The translations under genes and the position numbers were made by a program. Below, one piece after another: positions 17,724 to 26,099 of a stretch of 64,000 bases of DNA. The stretch lies in NCBI GenBank assembly GCA_018195615.1, contig JAGTPG010000002.1, positions 2,112,501-2,176,500 on the forward strand, in the 5' to 3' direction. The notes beneath the pieces were generated by a model. That model did no database searches. It had not been told where the DNA came from and saw only the letters and a list, made by a program, of their open reading frames with translations. The first letter of the stretch is position 1. Every line of letters starts with the position of its first letter. The stretch is from Streptomyces tuirus. GTDB lineage: Bacteria; Actinomycetota; Actinomycetes; Streptomycetales; Streptomycetaceae.

Positions 17724-18938
17724 ATGAGCGCTTCGCAGACCTCGTCCTCCGACGTCCCCACGCTCCTTGTCAAGATCTTCGGCAAGGACAGGCCGGGCAT
17801 CACGGCCGGCCTCTTCGACACTCTCGCCGCCTACTCCGTCGACGTCGTCGACATCGAGCAGGTCGTCACGCGTGGCCGAATGGTGCTGTGCGCGCTCGTG
17901 ACCGAGCCGCCCCCCGGGCTCGAGGGTGGCCTGCGGGCGACCGTCCACAGCTGGGCCGAGTCGATGAAGATGCAGGCGGAGATCATCTCCGGCCTCGGCG
18001 ACAACCGGCCGCGCGGGCTGGGCCGCTCCCTGGTCACCGTGCTCGGGCATCCGCTCACCGCGGAGGCGACGGCCGCGATCGCCGCGCGGATCACGAAGAC
18101 CGGCGGAAACATCGACCGTATCTTCCGCCTCGCCAAGTACCCCGTGACCGCGGTCGAGTTCGCCGTGTCCGGTGTGGAGACCGAGCCGCTGCGCACCGCC
18201 CTGGCGACCGACGCGGCGAAGCTCGGCATCGACGTGGCGGTCGTGGCCGCCGGTCTGCACCGGCGCGCGCAGCGCCTGGTCGTCATGGACGTCGACTCCA
18301 CGCTCATCCAGGACGAGGTCATCGAGCTGTTCGCCGCGCACGCCGGCTGCGAGGACGAGGTCGCCGAGGTGACGGCGGCGGCGATGCGCGGGGAGCTGGA
18401 CTTCGAGCAGTCCCTGCACGCGCGGGTGGCGCTGCTGGAAGGACTGGACGCCTCGGTGGTGGACAAGGTCCGCAGCGAGGTGCGGCTGACGCCGGGCGCC
18501 CGCACCCTGATCCGTACGCTGAAGCGGCTCGGCTTCCAAGTCGGTGTCGTCTCGGGCGGTTTCACCCAGGTCACGGACGATCTGAAGGAGCGGCTCGGGC
18601 TGGACTTCGCCCACGCCAACACGCTGGAGATCGTCGACGGCAGGCTGACGGGCAAGGTCACGGGCGAGATCGTCGACCGGGCCGGCAAGGCCCGGCTGCT
18701 GCGCCGGTTCGCCGCCGAGGCGGGCGTGCCGCTGTCGCAGACGGTGGCGATCGGTGACGGTGCGAACGACCTGGACATGCTGAACGCGGCCGGTCTCGGT
18801 GTCGCGTTCAACGCGAAGCCGGTGGTGCGCGAGGCCGCGCACACCGCGGTGAACTTCCCCTTCCTGGACACGGTCCTGTACCTGCTGGGCATCACCCGTG
18901 AAGAGGTCGAGGCGGCGGACACCCTCGACACGATCTGA
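17724..18938 (+). CDS. serB: Phosphoserine phosphatase SerB
   Basis: This 404-residue enzyme catalyses the last step of L-serine synthesis. Two ACT-type regulatory domains occupy about residues 12-180 (LLVKIFGKDRPGITAGLFD and SLVTVLGHPLTAEATAAIA), followed by a HAD phosphatase domain. The catalytic DVDST motif has Asp189 and Asp191; SGGFTQV, the conserved Lys region and GDGANDLDM complete the HAD motifs. The ATG at 17724 gives the usual length of actinobacterial SerB with double ACT. The gene stands alone between the streptophobe gene and a terminator. Confidence 0.96.
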   Translation: MSASQTSSSDVPTLLVKIFGKDRPGITAGLFDTLAAYSVDVVDIEQVVTRGRMVLCALVTEPPPGLEGGLRATVHSWAESMKMQAEIISGLGDNRPRGLGRSLVTVLGHPLTAEATAAIAARITKTGGNIDRIFRLAKYPVTAVEFAVSGVETEPLRTALATDAAKLGIDVAVVAAGLHRRAQRLVVMDVDSTLIQDEVIELFAAHAGCEDEVAEVTAAAMRGELDFEQSLHARVALLEGLDASVVDKVRSEVRLTPGARTLIRTLKRLGFQVGVVSGGFTQVTDDLKERLGLDFAHANTLEIVDGRLTGKVTGEIVDRAGKARLLRRFAAEAGVPLSQTVAIGDGANDLDMLNAAGLGVAFNAKPVVREAAHTAVNFPFLDTVLYLLGITREEVEAADTLDTI

Positions 18939-18950
18939 GTCGGCCAGGAG

Positions 18951-18979
18951 GGCCCGGTACCCGTGTGGTGCCGGGCCCT
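18951..18979. terminator. Hairpin between serB and the SixA-type gene
   Basis: GGGCCCGGTACC (18951-18962) pairs with GGTGCCGGGCCC (18968-18979), one G-T pair, 5-base loop. It lies between convergent genes. Confidence 0.8.
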
Positions 18980-19012
18980 GTCAGGCACCGAGCCCTGGTC
19001 ACGCCAGGACGG

Positions 19013-19531
19013 TCACTCGGCCGGCGCCCAGTAGTCCTCGAGTGTGGCCACGCCCGGCTCCACGCTCTTCCACGAGCCGGTGAACGACAGGACGGCGAAG
19101 GTGGCGGCCGGGAACCCCCGGCGGTCCATCCGCTCGCGGGCATCTTCCTCGGCCGAGCCCGCGAGGATGTCGGCGAGTCCCTGGACGCCCGGGTTGTGGC
19201 CGATCAAGAGGACGTTCTGCGCGTCGTCGGGGGTTTCGTTGAGCACGGCGATCAGTTCGCCCGGAGAGGCCTCGTAGATCCGCTCCTCGTAGATGGTTTT
19301 CGGCCGCTGCGGGAACTCCTGGACGGCGAGCTTCCAGGTTTCCCGGGTCCGGACCGCGGTGGAGCACAGGGCCAGGTCGAAGGGGATGCCGGTGTCGGCA
19401 AGCCTGCGCCCGGCCTCCGCGGCGTCTTTTCGGCCCCGGTCAGCGAGCGGACGCTCGTGGTCGGTCACCTGTGGCCAGTCGGCTTTCGCATGGCGGAAGA
19501 GGACAATCCTGCGGGGTTCTGCGACGCTCAT
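19013..19531 (-). CDS. SixA-type histidine phosphatase
   Basis: This 172-residue protein belongs to the small histidine phosphatase group (SixA). The phospho-acceptor motif RHAKADWP is at residues 13-20 (His14), STAVRTRETW supplies the second arginine and LIGHNPG the second catalytic histidine. SixA-like enzymes remove phosphate from phosphohistidine proteins; the substrate here is unknown. I chose the ATG at 19531 (MSVAEPRRIVLFRHAK) since the RHxx strand normally lies within 20 residues of the start; an ATG eight codons upstream is also possible. Confidence 0.9.
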   Translation of the reverse strand: MSVAEPRRIVLFRHAKADWPQVTDHERPLADRGRKDAAEAGRRLADTGIPFDLALCSTAVRTRETWKLAVQEFPQRPKTIYEERIYEASPGELIAVLNETPDDAQNVLLIGHNPGVQGLADILAGSAEEDARERMDRRGFPAATFAVLSFTGSWKSVEPGVATLEDYWAPAE

Positions 19532-19596
19532 GAGATCCAGCTTCGCATGAAACACGCCATGGGGCGCAGGGAGTTGACCACCGGGTTCGGCCGTGC

Positions 19597-19803
19597 TCAG
19601 CGGGCTGTCAGCTGCTGCATACGCTCGAAGAGGTGGGTGATCGCGGGGTCACCGGTGGCGGCGTGGGCGTCCGACGGGTTCAGGATCAGGGTGAGCAGCG
19701 CGACGAAGGCGAGCGTGGGCAGGGCGAGGGCCCACCAGGGCAACCGGCTGTCGACGCCGGCCCGGGGCGCCGGGTGGGGCCGGGTGTGCGTGGGAGCCGA
19801 CAT
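19597..19803 (-). CDS. Small one-TM membrane protein
   Basis: This 68-residue protein of unknown function has a Pro-rich N-terminus, one membrane helix (about residues 19-39, PWWALALPTLAFVALLTLIL) and a polar C-terminal tail DPAITHLFERMQQL. The ATG at 19803 has a GGAGG site at the right distance, which supports real translation; a longer frame upstream lacks one. Its gene sits between the SixA gene and the tiny MFS-associated peptide, on the same strand as both. Confidence 0.75.
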   Translation of the reverse strand: MSAPTHTRPHPAPRAGVDSRLPWWALALPTLAFVALLTLILNPSDAHAATGDPAITHLFERMQQLTAR

Positions 19804-19988
19804 GGATGCCTCCGCTCTTCGGGTGGTCGGTGGCCCGCGTCTCGCGGTCACACATCGAAGCTACGGAACCGGCGGCCGCCAACCCATCCGGTGATCCACC
19901 CACTTGACCCTGACCCTCACCCCCTAGGGGACAGGGGGCTAGCCCCACCCCGGGCCGGGCGCGGGACGGTCGGCGGAGCGAGGGCCGG

Positions 19989-20105
19989 TCAGGGTGAGGC
20001 GATCGTCGCGATGACGGCGATGACGATGAAGATCGCGAAGAATGCGCCGAACACGAGCAGCATCTTCTTCTGACCGTGCTGGGGATTCGGGTCGAGCACT
20101 GGCAT
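19989..20105 (-). CDS. Transporter-associated micro-protein (SGM_5486 type)
   Basis: A 38-residue peptide with a polar start (MPVLDPNPQHGQKK) followed by a single hydrophobic helix rich in Phe, Ile, Val and Ala and ending IASP. I recognise it as the small protein annotated in streptomycetes as SGM_5486-family transporter-associated protein, found next to MFS exporters. It lies 66 bases downstream of the MFS gene on the same strand. It probably sits in the membrane beside that transporter; no function has been shown by the sequence. Confidence 0.85.
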   Translation of the reverse strand: MPVLDPNPQHGQKKMLLVFGAFFAIFIVIAVIATIASP

Positions 20106-20171
20106 GGGGCAAGTCTCGCACCCGCCGCCCGCGCCGGGTGCCCCGGGGTGGGATCGGCGCACCGGGCGGGC

Positions 20172-21524
20172 TCAGCGGCCGGCCTCGTCCTCCACCGTGC
20201 GGTTCCGGCCCGCCAGGACGCCGAAGACCATCTGCGGGATCATCAGGGCGCTCATCAGCGCGATCGGCAGGCCCCAGCCGCCGCTGTGCTGGTACAGGAC
20301 GCCCACCAGCAGCGGGCCCGGGATGGAGATCAGGTAACCGGTGCTCTGCGCGAACGCCGACAGCTGGGCCACGCCGGGCCCGGTCCCGGCCCGCATGCCG
20401 ACCATGGTGAGGGCGAGCGGGAAGGCACAGTTGGCGACGCCGAGCAGCACGGCCCAGGCCCAGGCGCCGGCGGCCGGCGCGAGGTACAGTCCGGCGTAGC
20501 CGGCGAGGCCGCAGACGCCCAGGGCGAGCACGATCGGGCCCTGGTGCGGCAGCCGCGTGGCCAGGCGGGGTATGACGAAGGCCAGGGGGACGCCCATCAC
20601 CATGGTGACCGCCAGCAGCAGCCCCGCGGTACCCGCGGGCACACCCGCGTCCCGGAAGATCTGCGCCATCCAGCCCATGGTGATGTAGGCGGCGGTGGCC
20701 TGGAGTCCGAAGAACACGGCCAGGGCCCAGGCGGTACGGCTCCGGGTGATCCGCAGCCGCGGCGCTTCCTCGCGCGCGGGTTCCGTCGACGTGCGGTGGC
20801 CGGCCGGCGCCTCCCCGCTCACGGCGTCGTCGGTCTCTGGGCTCGCGGCCCGCTCCCCCGGCCCGGACACCGCCGTACGTCGCCGTACGAACGGCAGCCA
20901 CGGCAGGATCGCCGCCACCGCGAGGCTCGCCCACAGGGCCAGGCCCGACTGCCAGCTGCCGCCCAGCGCGTCGGTCAGGGGCACCGTGACCGCGGCCGCG
21001 AGGGAGGTGCCCAGGGCCAGCGCCATGGAGTACAGGCCGGTCATGGAACCGACGCGGTCGGGGAACCAGTGCTTGACGATGACCGGCATCAGGACGTTGC
21101 TGACCGCGATGCCCATCAGGGCGAGGGCGCTGGCGGCCAGGAAGCCGGCCGTGCCGCCGGCGTACGGCCGGACCAGCAGGCCGGTGGCGATGGCGGCCAT
21201 GCCGGCGCAGACCACGGCGCCCGATCCGAAGCGGCGGGCGAGCCGCGGGGCCATGACACCGAAGACGGCGAAGCACAGCGGCGGCACGGAGGTGAGCAGC
21301 CCGGCCACGCTGCCGCTCATGCCGAGCCCGTCACGGACCTCCTCCAGGAGGGCGCCGAGGCTGGTGATGGCGGGGCGGAGGTTCAGCGCGGACAGCACGA
21401 TGCCGAGGACGAGCAGGCGTTTCGTCCACGCGCGCGTGGGCGTGCCGCCCGGCTCGCGGGCGTCGTGTGCGGCCGAGCTGCGTACGGTCGGGGGCGTCGT
21501 CGTCCGGGTTTCCTCTCCAGCCAT
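20172..21524 (-). CDS. MFS transporter, CynX/NimT type
   Basis: This 450-residue protein has twelve hydrophobic helices in two halves joined by a charged loop (about residues 200-255). The start of helix 1, LGIVLSALNLRPAITSLGAL, is the diagnostic CynX/NimT signature. Members export or import small anions and antimicrobials such as cyanate or 2-nitroimidazole. The start was set at 21524 because upstream in-frame ATGs overlap a palindrome that looks like the operator shared with the divergent regulator gene. The adjacent FadR-family gene probably controls it. Confidence 0.88.
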   Translation of the reverse strand: MAGEETRTTTPPTVRSSAAHDAREPGGTPTRAWTKRLLVLGIVLSALNLRPAITSLGALLEEVRDGLGMSGSVAGLLTSVPPLCFAVFGVMAPRLARRFGSGAVVCAGMAAIATGLLVRPYAGGTAGFLAASALALMGIAVSNVLMPVIVKHWFPDRVGSMTGLYSMALALGTSLAAAVTVPLTDALGGSWQSGLALWASLAVAAILPWLPFVRRRTAVSGPGERAASPETDDAVSGEAPAGHRTSTEPAREEAPRLRITRSRTAWALAVFFGLQATAAYITMGWMAQIFRDAGVPAGTAGLLLAVTMVMGVPLAFVIPRLATRLPHQGPIVLALGVCGLAGYAGLYLAPAAGAWAWAVLLGVANCAFPLALTMVGMRAGTGPGVAQLSAFAQSTGYLISIPGPLLVGVLYQHSGGWGLPIALMSALMIPQMVFGVLAGRNRTVEDEAGR

Positions 21525-21538
21525 GAGACCCATCATAG

Positions 21539-21553
21539 AATCATGGGATGATT
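21539..21553. promoter_or_regulatory. Palindromic operator between MFS and FadR-type genes
   Basis: AATCAT-GGG-ATGATT is a perfect 6-bp inverted repeat with a 3-base centre, positioned between divergent genes and 15 bases from the transporter start. It is a plausible binding site for the adjacent GntR/FCD regulator; this is inferred from position and symmetry only. Confidence 0.5.
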
Positions 21554-21616
21554 GACTGTCCAATCCGTCCGGTCCCCGGACGCCCCCAGGGCGTGCCGGT
21601 CGTGCGAAGGTGAGTC

Positions 21617-22309
21617 ATGCCCCTGAGCCATCCCCGACGCTCCGCGCTGTCCGAGCAGGTCATCGCCGCGCTGCGGGCCCAGATCACCTCGGGCGAGTGG
21701 CCGATCGGCTCCCGTATCCCGACCGAGCCCGAACTCGTCGAGCAGCTGGGTGTCGCCCGCAACACGGTCCGTGAGGCCGTCCGCGCGCTCGCGCACAACG
21801 GCCTGCTGGACATCCGCCAGGGCTCCGGTACCTACGTCGTGGCGACCAGTGAGCTGGCGGGTGTGATGCAGCGGCGGTTCGCCGGTGCCGATCCCCGGCA
21901 CATCGCCGAGCTGCGCTCCACGCTGGAGTCGGCCGCCGCCCGGCTGGCCGCCGAGCGGCGCACGGAGAAGGACCTCAAGCAGCTCGACACACTGCTGCTG
22001 CGGCGTGAGGAGGCCTGGGAGTCGGGTGACACGGAGGCGTTCGTGACCGCGGACGCGACCTTCCACCTGGCCGTGGTGTCCGCCTCCCACAACGACGTCA
22101 TGACCGCGATGTACGCGGACCTGGGCGAGGTGCTGCGGGACTGGCTGCGCGAGGACGTCGGCGAGGAGCTGACGCCGGAGACCTACATGGAGCACGGGCG
22201 GCTGCTCGACGCGATCCGCGCGGGTGACGCGGCGCAGGCGGCGGCGGAGGCCGCCCGCTACCCGTTCCTGTGCCGTCCGGGCGGGGTCAGCTCCCCCGCC
22301 GGTGACTGA
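21617..22309 (+). CDS. GntR-family regulator, FadR/FCD type
   Basis: This 230-residue repressor has an N-terminal winged HTH (about residues 8-75, LSEQVIAALRAQITSGEWPIGSRIP and QLGVARNTVREAVRALA) and an all-helical FCD ligand-binding domain (about 88-215, with the usual metal-site Asp and His residues in FVTADATFHLAVV and MEHGRLLDAI). FCD proteins sense small organic acids. It is divergent from the CynX-type transporter and is likely its local regulator. Its last 23 bases overlap the end of the next convergent gene. Confidence 0.93.
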   Translation: MPLSHPRRSALSEQVIAALRAQITSGEWPIGSRIPTEPELVEQLGVARNTVREAVRALAHNGLLDIRQGSGTYVVATSELAGVMQRRFAGADPRHIAELRSTLESAAARLAAERRTEKDLKQLDTLLLRREEAWESGDTEAFVTADATFHLAVVSASHNDVMTAMYADLGEVLRDWLREDVGEELTPETYMEHGRLLDAIRAGDAAQAAAEAARYPFLCRPGGVSSPAGD

Positions 22310-22637
22310 TCCACGCCTCGTCGACCTCGTTCCAGCAGCGTCCCGTCAGCCGCACGGTCCGGGCGGGCTCGGCCGCCACCGGGGAGCTGTCGGTGTCGAT
22401 GTCCCACCAGCGGGCGCACTCGATGTGCAGGCTCACGTGGTCGGTCTCCGGGTACGGGTTGTGGCAGTACGCGGTCACCCTGGAATCGGTGACGCGGATC
22501 CGGCACGCGGCACCGAAGGGCGCGGCCGGCTCCTGCTCGTCGGCGGGTACGCGCGCGTGGGGCACCGCCTGGTACGCCAGGGTCGTCACGAGAGCGACGG
22601 CGAGGGGCAGAGAGGCCGTTCGGCGGGACAAGCGCAC
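22287..22637 (-). CDS. Small secreted protein, unknown function
   Basis: This 116-residue protein has a signal peptide (about residues 1-28, LPLAVALVTTLAYQAV) and a mature part with four cysteines (about 45, 58, 74 and 101), suggesting two disulphides outside the cell. No known domain is recognised. The GTG at 22637 has a perfect AGGAGG upstream. Its 3' end overlaps that of the convergent FadR-type gene. Confidence 0.8.
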   Translation of the reverse strand: MRLSRRTASLPLAVALVTTLAYQAVPHARVPADEQEPAAPFGAACRIRVTDSRVTAYCHNPYPETDHVSLHIECARWWDIDTDSSPVAAEPARTVRLTGRCWNEVDEAWISHRRGS

Positions 22638-22741
22638 AAGGGGACCTCCTCGGCCGTGCTCGGGAGGGGATCGCGTGGTGAACGCGTATCCAGCGTGCCC
22701 AGGTGTGAGCCTCCCCGCCCGGCCGGATGAGCCGAACGGGT

Positions 22742-22779
22742 GACGCCCCGCTCCCGCGCGCTGCGGGAAACGGGGCGTC
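22742..22779 (-). terminator. Hairpin after fabI
   Basis: GACGCCCCG (22742-22750) pairs with CGGGGCGTC (22771-22779), with an inner CCCGC/GCGGG stem. It is placed 16 bases beyond the fabI stop. Confidence 0.75.
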
Positions 22780-22794
22780 GGGACGTGGCGGAGA

Positions 22795-23562
22795 TCAGGC
22801 TCCGATGGCGTGCAGACCGCCGTCCACGTGGATGATCTCGCCGGTGGTCTTCGGGAACCAGTCGCTCAGCAGGGCGACGACGCCGCGCCCGGCCGGCTCG
22901 GGGTCCTTCAGGTCCCACTCCAGCGGGGAGCGGGAGTCCCACACGGAGGCCAGCTCGCCGAAGCCCGGGATGGACTTGGCGGCCATGGAGCCGAGCGGGC
23001 CGGCCGAGACCAGGTTGCAGCGGATGTTCTGCTTGCCGAGGTCACGGGCCATGTAGCGGCTGGTGGCCTCCAGGGCGGCCTTGGCCGGGCCCATCCAGTC
23101 GTACTGCGGCCAGGCGAACTGCGCGTCGAAGGTGAGGCCGACGACCGAGCCGCCGTTCTGCATCAGCGGCAGGCAGGCCATGGTCAGCGACTTCAGGGAG
23201 TACGCCGAGACGTGCATCGCCGTGGCGACCGACTCGAACGGCGTGTTCAGGAAGTTGCCGCCGAGGGCGTCCTGCGGGGCGAAGCCGATGGAGTGCACGA
23301 CACCGTCGAGGCCGCCGAGCTCCTCGCCGACGATGTCGGCCAGCCGCCCGAGGTGCTCGTCGTTGGTGACGTCGAGCTCGATGACCTTGGTGGGCTTGGG
23401 GAGCTTCTTGGCGATGCGCTCGGTCAGCGTGGGCCGCGGGTAGGCGGTCAGGATGACCTCGGCGCCCTGCTCCTGGGCCAGCTTGGCGGTGTGGAAGGCG
23501 ATGGAGGCCTCCGTCAGGACACCGGTGATCAGGACGCGCTTGCCCTCGAGAATTCCGCTCAT
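22795..23562 (-). CDS. fabI: Enoyl-[acyl-carrier-protein] reductase (NADH), FabI/InhA type
   Basis: This 255-residue enzyme reduces the trans-2-enoyl-ACP in the last step of each fatty acid elongation cycle. It is an SDR of the InhA/FabI subgroup: GVLTEASIA cofactor loop (residues 15-23), VHSIGFAP, and the wide-spaced YDWMGPAK (Tyr-x6-Lys) active site. The C-terminus VDGGLHAIGA is typical. It follows fabG by only five bases, so both reductases of the cycle are made from one mRNA that ends at the terminator at 22742. Confidence 0.96.
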   Translation of the reverse strand: MSGILEGKRVLITGVLTEASIAFHTAKLAQEQGAEVILTAYPRPTLTERIAKKLPKPTKVIELDVTNDEHLGRLADIVGEELGGLDGVVHSIGFAPQDALGGNFLNTPFESVATAMHVSAYSLKSLTMACLPLMQNGGSVVGLTFDAQFAWPQYDWMGPAKAALEATSRYMARDLGKQNIRCNLVSAGPLGSMAAKSIPGFGELASVWDSRSPLEWDLKDPEPAGRGVVALLSDWFPKTTGEIIHVDGGLHAIGA

Positions 23563-23567
23563 GGTGA

Positions 23568-24287
23568 TCAGTGACCCATTCCCAGTCCGCCGTCAACGGG
23601 AATGACGGCTCCAGTGATGTACGAGGCGTCGTCCGAGGCGAGGAACCGCACCGTCGCGGCGATCTCCTCCGGCTGGGCGTACCGGCCGAGCGGGACCTGC
23701 GACACGATGTTCGCGCGCTGCTCGTCGGTGAGCACCTTGGTCATGTCGGTGTCGACGAAGCCGGGCGCGACGACGTTGAAGGTGAGGTTGCGCGAGCCCA
23801 GCTCACGGGCGAGGGAGCGCGCGAAGCCGACCAGGGCGGCCTTGGAGGCGGCGTAGTTGGCCTGGCCCGGGCCGCCGTACAGGCCGACGACCGAGGAGAT
23901 CAGGACGACGCGGCCCTTCTTGGCGCGCAGCATGCCGCGATTGGCGCGCTTGACGACGCGGAAGGTGCCGGTGAGGTTGGTGTCGATGACCGAGGTGAAG
24001 TCCTCCTCGGACATGCGCATCAGGAGCTGGTCCTTGGTGATGCCGGCGTTGGCGACGAGGACCTCGACGGGGCCGTGGGCCTCCTCGACCTCCTTGTAGG
24101 CCTGCTCCACCTGCTCGGCGTCGGTGATGTCGCACTTGACGGCGAGGCAGCCCAATTCCGTCAGGGCGGCCGGCGGCTCACCCGAGCGGTATGTGATGGC
24201 GACCTTGTCGCCGGCATCGGCGAAAGCGCGGGCGATGGCGAGGCCGATGCCCCGGTTGCCTCCGGTGACGAGAACCGAGCGGCTCAA
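23568..24287 (-). CDS. fabG: 3-oxoacyl-[acyl-carrier-protein] reductase FabG
   Basis: This 239-residue NADPH-dependent SDR reduces 3-oxoacyl-ACP in fatty acid synthesis. Motifs are TGGNRGIG at 8-15, NAGIT, the catalytic SSVVG serine and YAASKAAL (YxxxK), and the C-terminal PVDGGLGMGH. The predicted start is a TTG at 24287 (MSRSVLVTGG), which puts the nucleotide-binding strand at the usual distance. It leads the two-gene fabG-fabI operon. The arrangement is the same as mabA-inhA in mycobacteria. Confidence 0.95.
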   Translation of the reverse strand: MSRSVLVTGGNRGIGLAIARAFADAGDKVAITYRSGEPPAALTELGCLAVKCDITDAEQVEQAYKEVEEAHGPVEVLVANAGITKDQLLMRMSEEDFTSVIDTNLTGTFRVVKRANRGMLRAKKGRVVLISSVVGLYGGPGQANYAASKAALVGFARSLARELGSRNLTFNVVAPGFVDTDMTKVLTDEQRANIVSQVPLGRYAQPEEIAATVRFLASDDASYITGAVIPVDGGLGMGH

Positions 24288-24407
24288 CGGATCACCCTTT
24301 CGATAGCGGTCTGATACCCCGCCCGGACGCCTGGACGACAGGCGACGATGACAGGCGGCTTCCTCGAAAACCTATCGGTCCGGGCACGCCCGCGGACAAT
24401 CGGGCAC

Positions 24408-24435
24408 CGACAGTGGCGTACGGGACTCACTGTCG
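24408..24435. other. Hairpin in the divergent fabG/tldD spacer
   Basis: CGACAGTG (24408-24415) and CACTGTCG (24428-24435) form a perfect 8-bp stem with a 12-base loop in the 288-base spacer between divergent genes. It may be an operator or an RNA element; the rest of the spacer shows nothing I can name. Confidence 0.35.
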
Positions 24436-24575
24436 GGTCCCTACAGAAAACCGCGCACCCGGGTCCGGAAACTCATGGCCCGGGCGCGGGATGAACGACA
24501 TGATCGGATGAGTCACGAACCACGGCAACCACGGCAACCACGGTCACCTCGACACCTCGACAGAAAGAGACGGCG

Positions 24576-26099
24576 GTGCCTCATACCATCGACGAGGCCT
24601 TCACGGCCCTCCCCCTACGCGCCCTCGCCGACGCGGCCCTCGCACGCGCGCGTGCGCTGGGTGCCGAGCACGCGGACTTCCGGTTCGAGCGGGTGCGGGG
24701 CGCCTCCTGGCGGTTCCGGGACGCCAAGCCCGCCGGGTCGTCGGACACCACCGACCTCGGGTACGCGGTGCGCGTGGTGCACGGCGGTACGTGGGGTTTC
24801 GCGTCCGGTGTCGACCTCACCCTGGACGCCGCCGCGAAGGTCGCCGGGCAGGCCGTGGCGATGGCCAAGCTGTCCGCGCAGGTGATCAAGGCGGCCGGAT
24901 CGGACGAGAGAGTCGAGCTGGCCGACGAGCCGGTGCACGCCGAGCGGACGTGGATCTCGTCGTACGAGATCGACCCGTTCACCGTGCCCGACGAGGAGAA
25001 GGCCGGGCTGATCGCGGAGTGGAGCGCGCGGCTGCTGGCGGCCGACGGTGTGGACCACGTCGACGCCTCGCTGCTCACCGTCCACGAGAACAAGTTCTAC
25101 GCCGACACCGCCGGCACCGTCACCACACAGCAGCGGGTGCGGCTGCACCCGGTGTTCAACGCCGTGTCGGTGGACGAGTCGAGCGGCGAGTTCGACTCGA
25201 TGCGCACGCTCGCGCCGCCCGTGGGGCGCGGCTGGGAGTACCTGCGGGGCACCGGCTGGGACTGGGAGAGCGAGCTCGAGCAGATCCCGGAGCTGCTCGC
25301 CGAGAAGATGCGGGCGCCGAGCGTCGAGGCGGGTCTGTACGACCTGGTCGTCGACCCGTCCAACCTGTGGCTGACCATCCACGAGTCCATCGGGCACGCC
25401 ACCGAGCTGGACCGGGCGCTCGGTTACGAGGCCGCCTACGCCGGCACCTCCTTCGCCACGTTCGACCAGCTGGGCAAGTTGCGGTACGGCTCGGAGCTGA
25501 TGAACGTCACCGGCGACCGCACCGCCGAGCACGGTCTCGCCACCATCGGCTACGACGACGAGGGCGTCGAGGGCCAGTCCTGGGACCTGGTGAAGGACGG
25601 CACGCTCGTCGGCTACCAGCTGGACCGGCGGATCGCGAAACTGACGGGCTTCGAGAGGTCCAACGGGTGCGCCTACGCCGACTCCCCGGGGCACGTGCCG
25701 GTGCAGCGCATGGCCAACGTGTCGTTGCGGCCGGACCCGGCGGGCATGTCGACGGAGGATCTGATCGGGGGTGTCGAGCGGGGGGTCTACGTCGTCGGTG
25801 ACCGGTCCTGGTCGATCGACATGCAGCGCTACAACTTCCAGTTCACCGGGCAGCGCTTCTACCGGATCGAGAACGGGCGGCTCGCCGGGCAGCTGCGGGA
25901 CGTGGCCTACCAGGCGACGACGACCGACTTCTGGGGCTCCATGGCGGCCGTCGGCGGGCCTCAGACCTACGTCCTGGGAGGTGCCTTCAACTGCGGCAAG
26001 GCCCAGCCGGGCCAGGTCGCGGCCGTGTCGCACGGCTGCCCGTCGGCCCTCTTCAAGGGCGTCAACATTCTGAACACGACTCAGGAGGCCGGTCGATGA
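24576..26099 (+). CDS. tldD: TldD-type metalloprotease
   Basis: This 507-residue protein is the TldD member of the TldD/TldE (PmbA) pair, which forms a heterodimeric zinc protease. The active-site HExxxH is visible as HESIGH at 269-274, followed by ELDRALGYEAAYAGTSF. TldD/E trims peptides, including modified natural-product precursors and CcdA in E. coli. The GTG at 24576 matches the family start. The stop overlaps the tldE start (ATGA), so the two subunits are made together. Confidence 0.93.
   Translation: MPHTIDEAFTALPLRALADAALARARALGAEHADFRFERVRGASWRFRDAKPAGSSDTTDLGYAVRVVHGGTWGFASGVDLTLDAAAKVAGQAVAMAKLSAQVIKAAGSDERVELADEPVHAERTWISSYEIDPFTVPDEEKAGLIAEWSARLLAADGVDHVDASLLTVHENKFYADTAGTVTTQQRVRLHPVFNAVSVDESSGEFDSMRTLAPPVGRGWEYLRGTGWDWESELEQIPELLAEKMRAPSVEAGLYDLVVDPSNLWLTIHESIGHATELDRALGYEAAYAGTSFATFDQLGKLRYGSELMNVTGDRTAEHGLATIGYDDEGVEGQSWDLVKDGTLVGYQLDRRIAKLTGFERSNGCAYADSPGHVPVQRMANVSLRPDPAGMSTEDLIGGVERGVYVVGDRSWSIDMQRYNFQFTGQRFYRIENGRLAGQLRDVAYQATTTDFWGSMAAVGGPQTYVLGGAFNCGKAQPGQVAAVSHGCPSALFKGVNILNTTQEAGR

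Noticed and set aside
20042..21551. Long + strand frames opposite the MFS gene
   Set aside because: They lack any recognisable domain and mirror the transporter; no ribosome binding sites.
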